Source: Bacillus sp. CH140a_4T
GTDB taxonomy: Bacteria > Bacillota > Bacilli > Bacillales > Bacillaceae_G
Length of the DNA: 64,000 nt
Direction: 5' to 3'
Assembly: GCF_008923725.1 (NCBI RefSeq)
Contig: NZ_WBPF01000013.1
Coordinates: forward strand, 434,001 to 498,000
The position numbers and the translations under genes were made by a program. This document shows positions 1 to 8,193 of the stretch, one piece after another (position 1 is the stretch's first letter; every line of letters starts with the position of its first letter). Under the pieces are notes generated by a model, which was given only the letters and a program-made list of their open reading frames with translations, was not told where the DNA came from and did not search any database.

Positions 1-118
1 CCCACTGATTATTAGTTGAACCAATCGGACGTTTACGGACAGTTGATCTCCCACCTAACTTCTTTGCTCCAACTGAATTTTGAGGTGGGAGTTTTACTGT
101 CCGTTAACGCGGGATAAA
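1..118 (+). repeat. Dispersed structured repeat, copy A (cut by window edge)
   Basis: About 118 bases here match a second copy at 53452-53566 over their whole length with scattered substitutions. Both fold into the same nested stems: an outer stem (30-42 with 97-109, one internal mismatch) and an inner stem (48-56 with 83-91). The upstream hairpin present in copy B lies outside this window. It resembles the short bcr-type repeats known to be scattered through B. cereus group chromosomes, but I cannot assign a bcr number from memory. Confidence 0.75.
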
Positions 119-366
119 TTATAATCTGCCCTCATTATAGCTTGTTTTTAATAAAACGCTTACTTTTATTGAATTTTAAAAGTTCTGAATAACAATCTGT
201 TTTTACCATTTGTACCACTCGTATGTCGTCTGACTTATATAACAGTTTTTCTAAATAATCGCTACTATGTATTTTTATCCTATATCTTCACATCATTAAA
301 ACTTTCTGTTTCATCCCCTATAAGTATAAAATGATAACAGTTTTATTTTTGATTTTTTTTAGAAAT
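119..366. other. Intergenic stretch with no recognised gene
   Basis: AT-rich sequence between the repeat and the rnz terminator. An open frame on the minus strand covers part of it but has no ribosome binding site or convincing start, so nothing is called. Confidence 0.5.
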
Positions 367-367
367 A

Positions 368-398
368 AAAAAATGGCAACCTCTTGTCGCCATTTTTT
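368..398 (-). terminator. Terminator of rnz
   Basis: Ten-base arms AAAAAATGGC and GCCATTTTTT flank an 11-base loop. On the minus strand the stem ends in a T-run just after the rnz stop codon. Confidence 0.8.
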
Positions 399-408
399 CA
401 TACCATTA

Positions 409-1332
409 TTACCTTTCTACTGGAAATGATTTCAAATCCGTAGCTATTTCTGTATTAGAAAATAACTCTCTTGCCTCTTTCAATAATTCCTTATATGTAT
501 CTCCTTGATAACGAGAACTAATATGAGTCAATATTAAACGTTTTGCATTTGCCTGAAGTGCAATACTCGCAGCTTGCTTAGATGTGGAATGAAAATAATC
601 ATACGCTTGTTGTTCATCTTCTGCCGCGAAAGTTGCTTCATGAACAAGTACGTCAGCGTCTTGTGCTAGCTCTCTACTCGCTTCACAATATCTTGTATCA
701 CCTAAAATGGTAATAACTCTTCCCTTTTGAGGTGGGCCGATAAAATCTTTTCCGTTTAGTATCGTACCATTTTCTAATTCAACTACTTCTCCATCTTTTA
801 AACGTTTAAAGAGTGGACCTGGTTTCACACCCATCTCCAGTAATTTATCGACTAAAAGGGCACCTTGTATATCTTTCTCTATAATACGATACCCAAAACA
901 TTCAATACCATGTGACAATCTTTTCGTTTCTACATGAAATTCATTATCTTCAAACACAGTACCTTCTTCTGTTATCTCAACAATTTCAAGTGGATATTTT
1001 ACATGTGTCGTACTTACTGATAATGCCACTTCAATAAATTGTTTAATTCCTTTTGGTCCATACACTGTTAAAGGTGTAGTCCCTCCTTGAAATGAACGGC
1101 TTCCTAATAAACCAGGCAAACCAAAAATATGATCACCATGTAAATGCGTAATAAATATTTTTTCAATGCGGCGTGGGCGTACTGATGTATGTAATATTTG
1201 ATGTTGCGTCGCCTCGCCACAATCAAATAACCAAGTCTGTCCTCGTTCTTCTAACAATTGCAAAGCAATTGCTGAAACATTCCTTCCTTTCGAAGGAACA
1301 CCTGCACCAGTTCCTAAAAATACAAATTCCAC
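409..1332 (-). CDS. rnz: Ribonuclease Z (tRNA 3'-end endonuclease)
   Basis: Zinc-dependent endonuclease of the metallo-beta-lactamase fold that removes the 3' trailer from tRNA precursors. The 307-residue length is typical of bacterial RNase Z. The zinc motif H63-x-H65-x-D67-H68 (HLHGDH) is present, along with a GDTRYC segment and a late HISSRY segment that match the remaining metal ligands of the family. The start is GTG at 1332, preceded by GGAGG seven bases upstream. It is a single-gene unit with its own terminator. Confidence 0.95.
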   Translation of the reverse strand: MEFVFLGTGAGVPSKGRNVSAIALQLLEERGQTWLFDCGEATQHQILHTSVRPRRIEKIFITHLHGDHIFGLPGLLGSRSFQGGTTPLTVYGPKGIKQFIEVALSVSTTHVKYPLEIVEITEEGTVFEDNEFHVETKRLSHGIECFGYRIIEKDIQGALLVDKLLEMGVKPGPLFKRLKDGEVVELENGTILNGKDFIGPPQKGRVITILGDTRYCEASRELAQDADVLVHEATFAAEDEQQAYDYFHSTSKQAASIALQANAKRLILTHISSRYQGDTYKELLKEARELFSNTEIATDLKSFPVER

Positions 1333-1521
1333 TTTCTTTCCTCCAGCTCTTTATATAATCTACCTTTCATCTTACGGAATGTTATTTCAAATGGCAAATC
1401 GAATTTACATAACCAATCATCTAGACAACTATATAACACGAACATTATACTCAAAAAACTTAGATATCGTTCGTATTTTGTGTTAAAATAATTATACTAC
1501 ATGTTAAGGGAGCGTTTTATT

Positions 1522-1773
1522 ATGAAAGAAGCATTTCGTTTACAAACTGATTTTTCATCTTCATTTGATCGCTGGGTAAGTTCTTTCGTGTCAGATCACC
1601 CAGCACAATTAGAATGGACGACTTTGAAAGAATTAATCCATGAATATACAACAACACATACAAATGATTCGTTACCAACATATATTTCTTCAGCTTTAAC
1701 CTATTACGCACAACGCGTTTCAACAACAAACAGTTCAGAAATTGTTATTTTTGAAAATGCTACAATCTCATAA
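1522..1773 (+). CDS. Conserved small protein of unknown function
   Basis: Eighty-three residues from the ATG at 1522. That start was chosen because AAGGGAG sits nine bases upstream; the frame is open to an ATG at 1501, but that codon lies before this ribosome binding site. The protein is soluble-looking, rich in Ser and Thr, and has no membrane segment, signal peptide or motif I recognise. It faces rnz divergently and ends in a terminator shared with the convergent gene at 1808. Confidence 0.7.
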   Translation: MKEAFRLQTDFSSSFDRWVSSFVSDHPAQLEWTTLKELIHEYTTTHTNDSLPTYISSALTYYAQRVSTTNSSEIVIFENATIS

Positions 1774-1781
1774 TCTATAAT

Positions 1782-1809
1782 AAAAAAGCACTGTAATCAG
1801 TGCTTTTTT
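1782..1809. terminator. Bidirectional terminator
   Basis: Perfect 12-base arms (AAAAAAGCACTG and CAGTGCTTTTTT) around TAAT, with A/T runs on both sides. It serves the convergent genes at 1522 and 1808. Confidence 0.9.
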
Positions 1810-2347
1810 ATTTATACTTATTTAGCAAATCATCATATTCCGTCCAAAAATCTGTATACATACTTTGATCGAACTCATCTAAAATTATCTTTTCACTTGA
1901 GTGATTAAATAATTCTTTTGCTTGTAGTGCAAAAGAAACAATTTGTGTTCTATATTCACTTTCCTTCACTTCTATATGAATTCCTTCATAGTATGTAGCT
2001 TTTTGACAAGTAGAAATCACTTTAACAAAATCTTTTAAAAGCACGTTTTCGCCTATATAATTTACAGTCCAGTGAATTGAAATTGGGCATCCTAACATTA
2101 ACATAGTGCCACATCCATGCAAAATAAGCCCCTCTTCATTTTCAATATCACAAGTATATTCTTTATCTAAAGTTCGTAACAGAGCCAAAGCTGATTCACT
2201 TATTCCCCATTCCTCATCCATACCTGTTTGTGTAATAATCGTTCCATCCACATTTAAATAAATTTCTCCGTGAGAACATAAATCTTCCTGCTCATTAAAC
2301 AACCACTTTTGATTCTCAATATTTATAATAAATTTTTGTGGTACCAT
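1808..2347 (-). CDS. Hypothetical protein
   Basis: A 179-residue soluble protein starting at ATG 2347 behind GAGGGGAAT. It is acidic and mixed alpha/beta in appearance, with several Trp and Cys residues and no transmembrane segment or signal peptide. I do not recognise the family. The ribosome binding site, isolated position and shared terminator support a real gene, probably restricted to the B. cereus group. Confidence 0.7.
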   Translation of the reverse strand: MVPQKFIINIENQKWLFNEQEDLCSHGEIYLNVDGTIITQTGMDEEWGISESALALLRTLDKEYTCDIENEEGLILHGCGTMLMLGCPISIHWTVNYIGENVLLKDFVKVISTCQKATYYEGIHIEVKESEYRTQIVSFALQAKELFNHSSEKIILDEFDQSMYTDFWTEYDDLLNKYK

Positions 2348-2471
2348 TACAAAATTCCCCTCTTATAAAAAGATTTATTCTCCATATTATTTATAAACGA
2401 CATAATGTATTTCATCTCGAATATCTATTATAAATCTATATAATATTTTAAAAACACAGACAAAAAAGATA

Positions 2472-2500
2472 TTGACACTATAAATTCACAGTGCTAACAT
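2472..2500 (+). promoter_or_regulatory. Sigma-A promoter of the mgtA leader
   Basis: TTGACA at 2472-2477, a 17-base spacer and TAACAT at 2495-2500 give a strong vegetative promoter. The predicted start near 2507 lies just before the M-box. Confidence 0.75.
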
Positions 2501-2513
2501 TCAAATTGTAATA

Positions 2514-2680
2514 GAATATGGTCTCTGTTAGGTGAGGCTCCTGTATAGAGAAACGCTGCTGCCCAAAAATGTCGAGAGACGCCAATGGGTCAACAGGAAA
2601 GGTCGGAATGAAGGCCTTTTTTAACGTAGCTGGTTTCAGTACCTATGCTATACAGTGCTAAAACTCAACGAGGGAGAGGT
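2514..2680 (+). ncRNA. M-box (ykoK-type) magnesium riboswitch
   Basis: The sequence carries the hallmark conserved blocks of the M-box aptamer: TTAGGTGAGGCTCCTGTA near 2528, the GCTGCTGCCCAAAAATGTC block, GACGCCAATGGGTCAACAG, and the late TATGCTATACAGTGCTAAA block. TCTC near 2522 can pair with GAGA near 2675 to close P1. It sits between a strong promoter and a terminator, upstream of a Mg2+ transport ATPase, which is the classical M-box position. Known M-box elements switch transcription off when Mg2+ is plentiful. Confidence 0.96.
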
Positions 2681-2763
2681 GCGTATATTTTGTCATACAC
2701 AAAAACTGTTTTTATCTATGTTTACTAACAGTATTTGTTGTGGACTCTTTTAACTGCGAATTC

Positions 2764-2797
2764 AGACCTTTACTCGTTTTGAGTAAAGGTCTTTTTA
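2764..2797 (+). terminator. Expression-platform terminator of the M-box
   Basis: Twelve-base stem AGACCTTTACTC with GAGTAAAGGTCT around a GTTTT loop, followed by a T-run. It lies about 85 bases after the aptamer and 245 bases before mgtA, so it is the likely off-state terminator of the riboswitch. Confidence 0.9.
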
Positions 2798-2866
2798 TAT
2801 GCACCTTACTATGAAACAAACATAGCATATTCAGAAACTACTAAATTGTACGGAGGTGAGGAACAG

Positions 2867-2962
2867 TTGGCAATTGATGATTCGGCCCAGATACCCATAT
2901 GTTTTACGTTAATATTTCATCATGTAGGTAGGAAAGAAGCTGTTCCTCCTAATTTTAAATAG
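2867..2962 (+). CDS. Putative mgtA leader peptide (31 codons)
   Basis: A short frame starts at TTG 2867, eight bases after an excellent ribosome binding site (GGAGGTGAG at 2852-2860), and stops at TAG 2960-2962. It encodes 31 residues with two Asp near the start, a His-His pair and a Pro-Pro pair three codons before the stop. It lies between the M-box terminator and mgtA. GAGGAACAG at 2858-2866, overlapping its own ribosome binding site, is complementary to CTGTTCCTC at 2940-2948 near its end. Its location and these pairings suggest a regulatory leader rather than a functional protein. Translation is inferred only. Confidence 0.55.
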   Translation: MAIDDSAQIPICFTLIFHHVGRKEAVPPNFK

Positions 2963-2978
2963 TCGAGTAACAGATTGT

Positions 2979-3003
2979 TTCCTCCTTCATGAAAAAGGAG
3001 GAA
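2979..3003 (+). promoter_or_regulatory. Hairpin enclosing the mgtA ribosome binding site
   Basis: TTCCTCCTT (2979-2987) is perfectly complementary to AAGGAGGAA (2995-3003), which is the mgtA Shine-Dalgarno sequence. A 9-bp stem with a 7-base loop would hide it from ribosomes. TCCTCCT at 2944-2950, at the end of the leader ORF, could compete for the same bases. Confidence 0.6.
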
Positions 3004-3009
3004 CTACCG

Positions 3010-5715
3010 ATGTTAAATTTACAAAGACAAGAAACAAAACATTCTTACAATCAAGATCGTATGAACACAAATAACGAATTATTGCTGGAAGTCGCAACAC
3101 AAGGTGCAAAAAAGGCGTTACAACTTTTAGAAACAACAGAAGATGGACTCTCTAAACAAGAAGCGGCTCGTAGACTTACTTTATATGGCCCCAATGAAAT
3201 CGCTCATAATAAAATATTGCCGTGGTACGTTCAATTTCTATTAGCATTTAAAAATCCGTTTATTTTTGTTTTATTAGCTCTCGGCGCACTCTCTTTTTTC
3301 ACAAATGACATACAAGGAACCCTCGTTGTATCTGTCATGGTAATACTTAGTGCAACGATTCGCTTTTTACAAGAATTTCGTTCTCAAAAAGCTGCGGATC
3401 AGTTAAAAGCTATGGTTCGAACAACGGCGAGCGTCTTTAGAATAGATGGATTTGTACACGAAATAAAAAACGTAATGAATTTAAAGCAAAATAATACAAC
3501 GGAAATTCCAATTGAGGAACTTGTACCTGGCGATATTATTTCACTTTCAGCCGGTGATATCGTTCCGGCTGATGTGCGTATTTTATCAGCTAAAGATTTA
3601 TTTGTGAATCAGTCTTCTTTAACTGGGGAAGCACTTCCTGTAGAAAAGTACGAAAACTGTTACCATACAGAGAATCAACATATCTTACCGAAAAACACGA
3701 AAAAAAATTACAATCCACTCGATATGGAAAACCTTTGTTTTATGGGTACAAATATTGTAAGTGGTAGCGCAAAAGCTGTTGTCATCTCCACAAGTACCGA
3801 TACGTATTTCGGTTCTTTAGCAAAGAAGGTAATTGGTAAGCGCGTAGAAACAAGTTTTGATAAAGGAGTAAACAAAGTAAGCTGGCTCTTAATTACATTC
3901 ATGCTTATTATGGCACCTATCGTACTTCTCATTAACGGATTTACAAAAGGGGATTGGCAAGAGGCTTTCTTCTTCGCTATCGCTATTGCTGTTGGTCTCA
4001 CACCTGAAATGTTACCAATGATTGTAACTGCTAATTTAGCAAAAGGTGCCGTTAACATGTCTAAACAGAAAGTAATTGTAAAACAACTGAATTCTATTCA
4101 AAACTTAGGTGCTATGAACATTCTTTGTACCGATAAAACGGGTACTTTAACAGAAGATAAAGTTGTACTTGTCCGGCATTTAGATCCAAACGGTAATACA
4201 TGTAATCGTGTATTACACTTCGCCTATTTAAATAGCTTCTATCAAACAGGATTGAAAAATTTAATAGATAAAGCCGTTATGAAACATACAGAAGAAAACC
4301 AAAAGTTTAATCCATCCATTTTTCAAAAACTAGATGAAATTCCATTTGATTTTGCTCGCCGGCGTATGTCTGTCATCGTGAAAGATATTTCAGGTGAACA
4401 TACAATGGTTTGTAAAGGGGCAGTAGAAGAAATTTTATCTATTTGTAACTACACTGAAATAGATGGAAAAGTTGTTTCTCTTACCGATGACATGCGCTCA
4501 AATGTAAAACAACTAAGTGAAACATTAAATAGTGAAGGTATGCGTGTTATTGCTGTAGCTTATAAAAAAGATAGACCAATAAATGATACAGAGTACGCGG
4601 TACAAGATGAAAATGATATGATTCTCGCTGGATATATTGGCTTTTTAGATCCACCGAAACCATCTGCAGCTACTGCCATTCAAGCATTACAGAAACATGG
4701 TGTACAAGTAAAAATTTTAACTGGTGATAACGAAATCGTGACAAGAAAAGTTTGCAAAGAAGTTGGATTAAATATCGGTGAGCCTGTCCTTGGTTACGAA
4801 ATTGATTCTTTACCTGATAAAGCATTAGCAAAATTAGCCGAAGAAACGACTGTATTTGCTAAACTAAATCCAATGCAAAAATCTCGCATTATACAAGTAT
4901 TACAAGGAAACGGACACACTGTAGGTTATATGGGAGATGGCATTAACGATGCGGTAGCGTTACGTGAAGCTGACGTTGGCATATGTGTTGATACTGCAAC
5001 TGATATTGCAAAAGAGTCTTCCGACATTATTTTACTTGAAAAAAGTTTAACGATTTTAGAAGCAGGTATTTTAGAAGGACGCACTACATTTGGTAATATT
5101 TTAAAATATATTAAAATGACAGCTAGCTCTAACTTCGGAAATGTATTTAGTGTGTTAGTAGCAAGTGCTTTCATCCCCTTCTTGCCGATGCTTGCCATTC
5201 ACCTTTTAATTCAAAACTTACTTTATGATATTTCACAACTGTCTATTCCATGGGACAAAATGGATAAAGAGTTTTTAGAAAAACCAAGAAAATGGGATAC
5301 TGCGAACTTACGGAACTTCATTATTTGTATCGGTCCTATTAGTTCCATATTTGATATCATCACATATGTAGTCATGTGGAACGTCTTCGGTGCGAATACA
5401 ACTAGCAATCAATCATTATTCCAATCTGGTTGGTTTGTCGTTGGATTACTAACACAAACTTTAATTGTTCACATGATAAGAACACAGAAGATTCCGTTCA
5501 TTCAAAGTACTGCGTCAATACCGGTTCTTTTATTAACCGCTTGTATTATGGCAATCGGAATTTATATTCCATTCTCACCACTCGGAGCAGCCGTTGGATT
5601 ACAAGCATTACCACTTAGCTACTTCCCTTGGTTAATAGGAATACTATTAGGCTATGCTTTCTTAACACAGTCCCTAAAAAAAGTTTATATTAAAAAATAT
5701 CATAGCTGGTTATAA
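3010..5715 (+). CDS. mgtA: Magnesium-translocating P-type ATPase
   Basis: Imports Mg2+ across the cytoplasmic membrane using ATP (P3B family, MgtA/MgtB type). From the ATG at 3010 it has 901 residues, the usual length. Visible landmarks: actuator motif TGEA (about 205-208), the M4 segment with PEMLPM (about 335), phosphorylation site DKTGT with Asp375, GDNE and the hinge GDGIND (642-647), then the C-terminal membrane helices. The frame is open to an ATG at 2989, but the strong AAGGAGG at 2995-3001 fits 3010. It is controlled by the upstream M-box and perhaps by the leader ORF and ribosome-binding-site hairpin. mgtC follows. Confidence 0.96.
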   Translation: MLNLQRQETKHSYNQDRMNTNNELLLEVATQGAKKALQLLETTEDGLSKQEAARRLTLYGPNEIAHNKILPWYVQFLLAFKNPFIFVLLALGALSFFTNDIQGTLVVSVMVILSATIRFLQEFRSQKAADQLKAMVRTTASVFRIDGFVHEIKNVMNLKQNNTTEIPIEELVPGDIISLSAGDIVPADVRILSAKDLFVNQSSLTGEALPVEKYENCYHTENQHILPKNTKKNYNPLDMENLCFMGTNIVSGSAKAVVISTSTDTYFGSLAKKVIGKRVETSFDKGVNKVSWLLITFMLIMAPIVLLINGFTKGDWQEAFFFAIAIAVGLTPEMLPMIVTANLAKGAVNMSKQKVIVKQLNSIQNLGAMNILCTDKTGTLTEDKVVLVRHLDPNGNTCNRVLHFAYLNSFYQTGLKNLIDKAVMKHTEENQKFNPSIFQKLDEIPFDFARRRMSVIVKDISGEHTMVCKGAVEEILSICNYTEIDGKVVSLTDDMRSNVKQLSETLNSEGMRVIAVAYKKDRPINDTEYAVQDENDMILAGYIGFLDPPKPSAATAIQALQKHGVQVKILTGDNEIVTRKVCKEVGLNIGEPVLGYEIDSLPDKALAKLAEETTVFAKLNPMQKSRIIQVLQGNGHTVGYMGDGINDAVALREADVGICVDTATDIAKESSDIILLEKSLTILEAGILEGRTTFGNILKYIKMTASSNFGNVFSVLVASAFIPFLPMLAIHLLIQNLLYDISQLSIPWDKMDKEFLEKPRKWDTANLRNFIICIGPISSIFDIITYVVMWNVFGANTTSNQSLFQSGWFVVGLLTQTLIVHMIRTQKIPFIQSTASIPVLLLTACIMAIGIYIPFSPLGAAVGLQALPLSYFPWLIGILLGYAFLTQSLKKVYIKKYHSWL

Positions 5716-5785
5716 AGTGAAGCTTTCATCAGCCCGCAAATAGCGGGATAAAAATGAGAATGAGCGGGTCCCCCACTCATTCTCA
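5716..5785. repeat. Hairpin-rich intergenic element related to the dispersed repeat
   Basis: Starts with AAAGTGAAGCTTTCATCAG directly after mgtA, similar to the 5' part of the repeat at 53415 and to the minus-strand copy near 10617. It contains a small CCCGC/GCGGG hairpin and a larger one (TGAGAATGAG 5755-5764 with CTCATTCTCA 5776-5785). The larger stem is followed by A residues on the plus strand and has a T-run only on the minus strand, so it is not an obvious terminator for mgtA. Confidence 0.45.
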
Positions 5786-5824
5786 AAAACATAACATGGA
5801 CTTATATGTATGGAGGTGACCATG

Positions 5825-6526
5825 ATGGTATGGTATGACATTGTATTAAGATTATTTATCGCCATTATTGTAGGTGCTTGCATCGGAATGGAACGGCAAT
5901 GGAGACACAGGATGGCTGGACTACGGACAAATGCTCTCGTATCACTTGGTGCCTGTATATTTGTTTTATTATCCGTCATGCTTGATCACGATGCTAGCCC
6001 CTCACGTATTGCCGCTCAAGTCGTTAGTGGGATTGGTTTTTTAGGAGGCGGCGTTATTATCCGCGATGGTTTTAGTATTAGAGGGCTTAATACGGCAGCT
6101 ACTCTATGGTGCGCAGCTGCCGTTGGTACTCTTACAGGCGCTGGTTTCCTCATTGCAGCTATATTAGGTGCAACTGGCGTTTTACTAGCAAATATACTAC
6201 TTCGCCCAATCGCTCTCTTTATGAATCAGAAATCAAAAGAAGAATCACCTGAACAAACGAACTACTTACTGTCTCTTACTTGCTCAGAAGAAAATGAAGC
6301 CCACATTCGTTTTTTACTTATGCATATGGTAAGTTCTGAAGGGATCGGTTTAAAAGAATTATATAGTGAAGACGTAAATTCTAAGCAAAAAGTGTGTATA
6401 CAAGCTACATTACATTGCAGTACAAATGCAGCAGTCTTAATTGAAAAAATAGTGAGTAGAATGCTATTAGAATCTGGCGTTACTGCAGCTGGGTGGAAAA
6501 CTTCATTCAATTTAGAAGCAAGTTAA
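5825..6526 (+). CDS. mgtC: MgtC/SapB family membrane protein
   Basis: About 233 residues. The N-terminal part (1-130) is the hydrophobic MgtC domain, with the family signatures GMERQWRHRMAGLRTNALV, GIGFLGGGVI and GLNTAATLWCAAAVGTLTGAG. The C-terminal 90 residues form a soluble ACT-like regulatory domain. MgtC proteins help cells grow at low Mg2+ and, in Salmonella, inhibit the F-type ATPase. Two adjacent ATGs (5822, 5825) follow GGAGGTGA; the second has the better spacing. The position behind mgtA suggests shared magnesium control by read-through, as no clear terminator lies between them. Confidence 0.93.
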   Translation: MVWYDIVLRLFIAIIVGACIGMERQWRHRMAGLRTNALVSLGACIFVLLSVMLDHDASPSRIAAQVVSGIGFLGGGVIIRDGFSIRGLNTAATLWCAAAVGTLTGAGFLIAAILGATGVLLANILLRPIALFMNQKSKEESPEQTNYLLSLTCSEENEAHIRFLLMHMVSSEGIGLKELYSEDVNSKQKVCIQATLHCSTNAAVLIEKIVSRMLLESGVTAAGWKTSFNLEAS

Positions 6527-6532
6527 AAATAA

Positions 6533-6567
6533 AAGGTGTCATCATATTTATAGCTACATGACACCTT
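6533..6567. terminator. Hairpin between convergent mgtC and dinB
   Basis: AAGGTGTCAT and ATGACACCTT form a 10-bp stem between the two convergent genes. The T-tract is weak on both sides. Confidence 0.6.
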
Positions 6568-7806
6568 CTACATAAACTTATTTTCTAATTTTTGCTGAAA
6601 AGACTTTTCTTGCTTACGTAATAATTGACTACCTCGTTGTAAAATCGGCATTCCATACTTATCATTAATTTGATCAATGACAGCAAGTAGCGGCTCTTCT
6701 TTCGCATCTTCTTCAAATGAAAACAAATCTAATTGTTTCGCCGATTCTGTCTTCCACTCTATTTCAGTAGCTGTAACACCTAGTAAACGGACGGAATCAC
6801 CGTCCCAATGTTGCTTCCATAAACGAGATGCTGCCTGAAAAATATCTCGTTCTTCCCAAATGGCATTTTTCAATTGCTTACTCCGCGTTACTGTCCGCCT
6901 ATCATGATATTTAATCATAATTTGAATATTATAGCTGACAAGGGTTCGCTTTTGTAATCTTTTACTCACTGACTTGGATAGCCTTTCTAACATATCAAGT
7001 AATTCTTTCTCTTCATCCATATCCTTTGAAAAAGTCATCGAATTACCGACACTTTTATGTTGTCCCATTTGACTCGGATCAACTTCCCTATCATCCACAC
7101 CTTTTGCCCGCCTTTGTAAATCAACACCATGCTTTCCAATTTTAGCGCGAATGATATGTTCGTTCCCTTTTGCTAACTGCTCAATTGTTTGTATATGAAT
7201 ATCATTTAATTTTTCAGCTGTTTTTTCTCCAATTCCATGCATCGCTCCAACCGGAAGTGGCCAAATCATTTCTGGAATATCTCGTTTTCGAAGCACAGTA
7301 ATCCCGAGGGGCTTTTTCATATCAGAAGCTGTTTTTGCTAGGAAAAGGTTTGGAGCAATTCCAATGCTACAGGGTAGCTGTAACTCTGTTAATAACGCCT
7401 GCTGAATCATCTTTGCTATTTCAAGAGGCGAACCGAGTGCGTAGCAATCTGTAATATCTAAATATCCCTCATCTATAGAGACTGGTTGTATTTTTTCCGT
7501 AAAACGGGAAAGGATTTGAAACATTTGAAATGAAGCTTCACGATATAATGTAAAATTAGGACGCCTTACAACTAATTGCGGGCATAACCTTTTTGCTTCC
7601 CAAAGAGGCATCGTTGTACGTATTCCAAATTCCCTCGCCTCATAACTACATGTTATGATGATTCCTTTTCTTTCTTTTTCATTTCCAGCAACCGCTAACG
7701 GCTTTCCTTGTAATGATGGGTCATGAGCAATTTCAACAGATGCGAAGAAACAATTCATATCTACATGTAAAATAACACGACCATTTTTCGGATACATTTC
7801 TCGCAT
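6568..7806 (-). CDS. dinB: DNA polymerase IV (Y-family translesion polymerase)
   Basis: About 412 residues from ATG 7806, which follows GGGAGTG; a GTG at 7815 in the same frame overlaps that ribosome binding site. The palm begins with HVDMNCFFASVE (metal-binding Asp near residue 16), followed by SIDEGYLD with the other catalytic acids, a helix-hairpin-helix region (GIGEKTAEKL) and the little-finger domain. QLDLF near the C terminus is a canonical beta-clamp binding motif. It copies damaged DNA at the cost of fidelity. It corresponds to B. subtilis YqjH. Confidence 0.95.
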   Translation of the reverse strand: MREMYPKNGRVILHVDMNCFFASVEIAHDPSLQGKPLAVAGNEKERKGIIITCSYEAREFGIRTTMPLWEAKRLCPQLVVRRPNFTLYREASFQMFQILSRFTEKIQPVSIDEGYLDITDCYALGSPLEIAKMIQQALLTELQLPCSIGIAPNLFLAKTASDMKKPLGITVLRKRDIPEMIWPLPVGAMHGIGEKTAEKLNDIHIQTIEQLAKGNEHIIRAKIGKHGVDLQRRAKGVDDREVDPSQMGQHKSVGNSMTFSKDMDEEKELLDMLERLSKSVSKRLQKRTLVSYNIQIMIKYHDRRTVTRSKQLKNAIWEERDIFQAASRLWKQHWDGDSVRLLGVTATEIEWKTESAKQLDLFSFEEDAKEEPLLAVIDQINDKYGMPILQRGSQLLRKQEKSFQQKLENKFM

Positions 7807-7950
7807 AGTACTCACTCCCTAATCAGAACATTCGTTCTTTTATTATATCAAATTTTGCACAATAATTATAATAATTCCTTGTTCTTTTCTATCATATTCA
7901 TTGCTATAATTTAAATAAAGTGGATATATTTGTAATTAGGGGTGATTATT

Positions 7951-8160
7951 ATGAATTCAACTGATAAACTCAATTATACGTTTCTCGTAATTATACTAAT
8001 TGTCGCAATCAATTATTTACTTCTTCCTATTTTTGATATTAACATAGCTGGTTTCCTCCCTCGGCTAGTCCATGTAGTAACAACTTACATACTGCCATGG
8101 ATTTTCTTGTATTGGCTTATCCGCCTTGTAAAAGCAATCGAATCAAAAAAAAGCGTGTAA
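7951..8160 (+). CDS. Small two-helix membrane protein
   Basis: Sixty-nine residues from ATG 7951, preceded by AGGGGTGA. It has two hydrophobic segments (about 10-27 and 40-58) and a short basic C-terminal tail. I do not recognise the family. It stands alone between divergent dinB and the convergent peptidase gene, and ends in a shared terminator. Confidence 0.7.
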   Translation: MNSTDKLNYTFLVIILIVAINYLLLPIFDINIAGFLPRLVHVVTTYILPWIFLYWLIRLVKAIESKKSV

Positions 8161-8185
8161 ATCCATTGTGATTTACACGCTTTTT
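8148..8185. terminator. Bidirectional terminator
   Basis: GCGTGTAAAT and ATTTACACGC form a long stem flanked by an A-run and a T-run, between the convergent genes ending at 8160 and 8194. Confidence 0.9.
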
Positions 8186-8193
8186 CTATTACA

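Noticed and set aside
119-300. Open frame of about 50 codons on the minus strand ending near 140
   Set aside because: No start codon with a ribosome binding site; the length is within chance for AT-rich DNA.
2989-3009. ATG 2989 as the mgtA start
   Set aside because: It lies in the loop of the hairpin before the Shine-Dalgarno sequence; AAGGAGG at 2995-3001 fits ATG 3010.
5755-5785. Hairpin after mgtA as a terminator isolating mgtC
   Set aside because: On the plus strand the stem is followed by A residues, not T, so termination before mgtC is not supported; kept only as a structural element.
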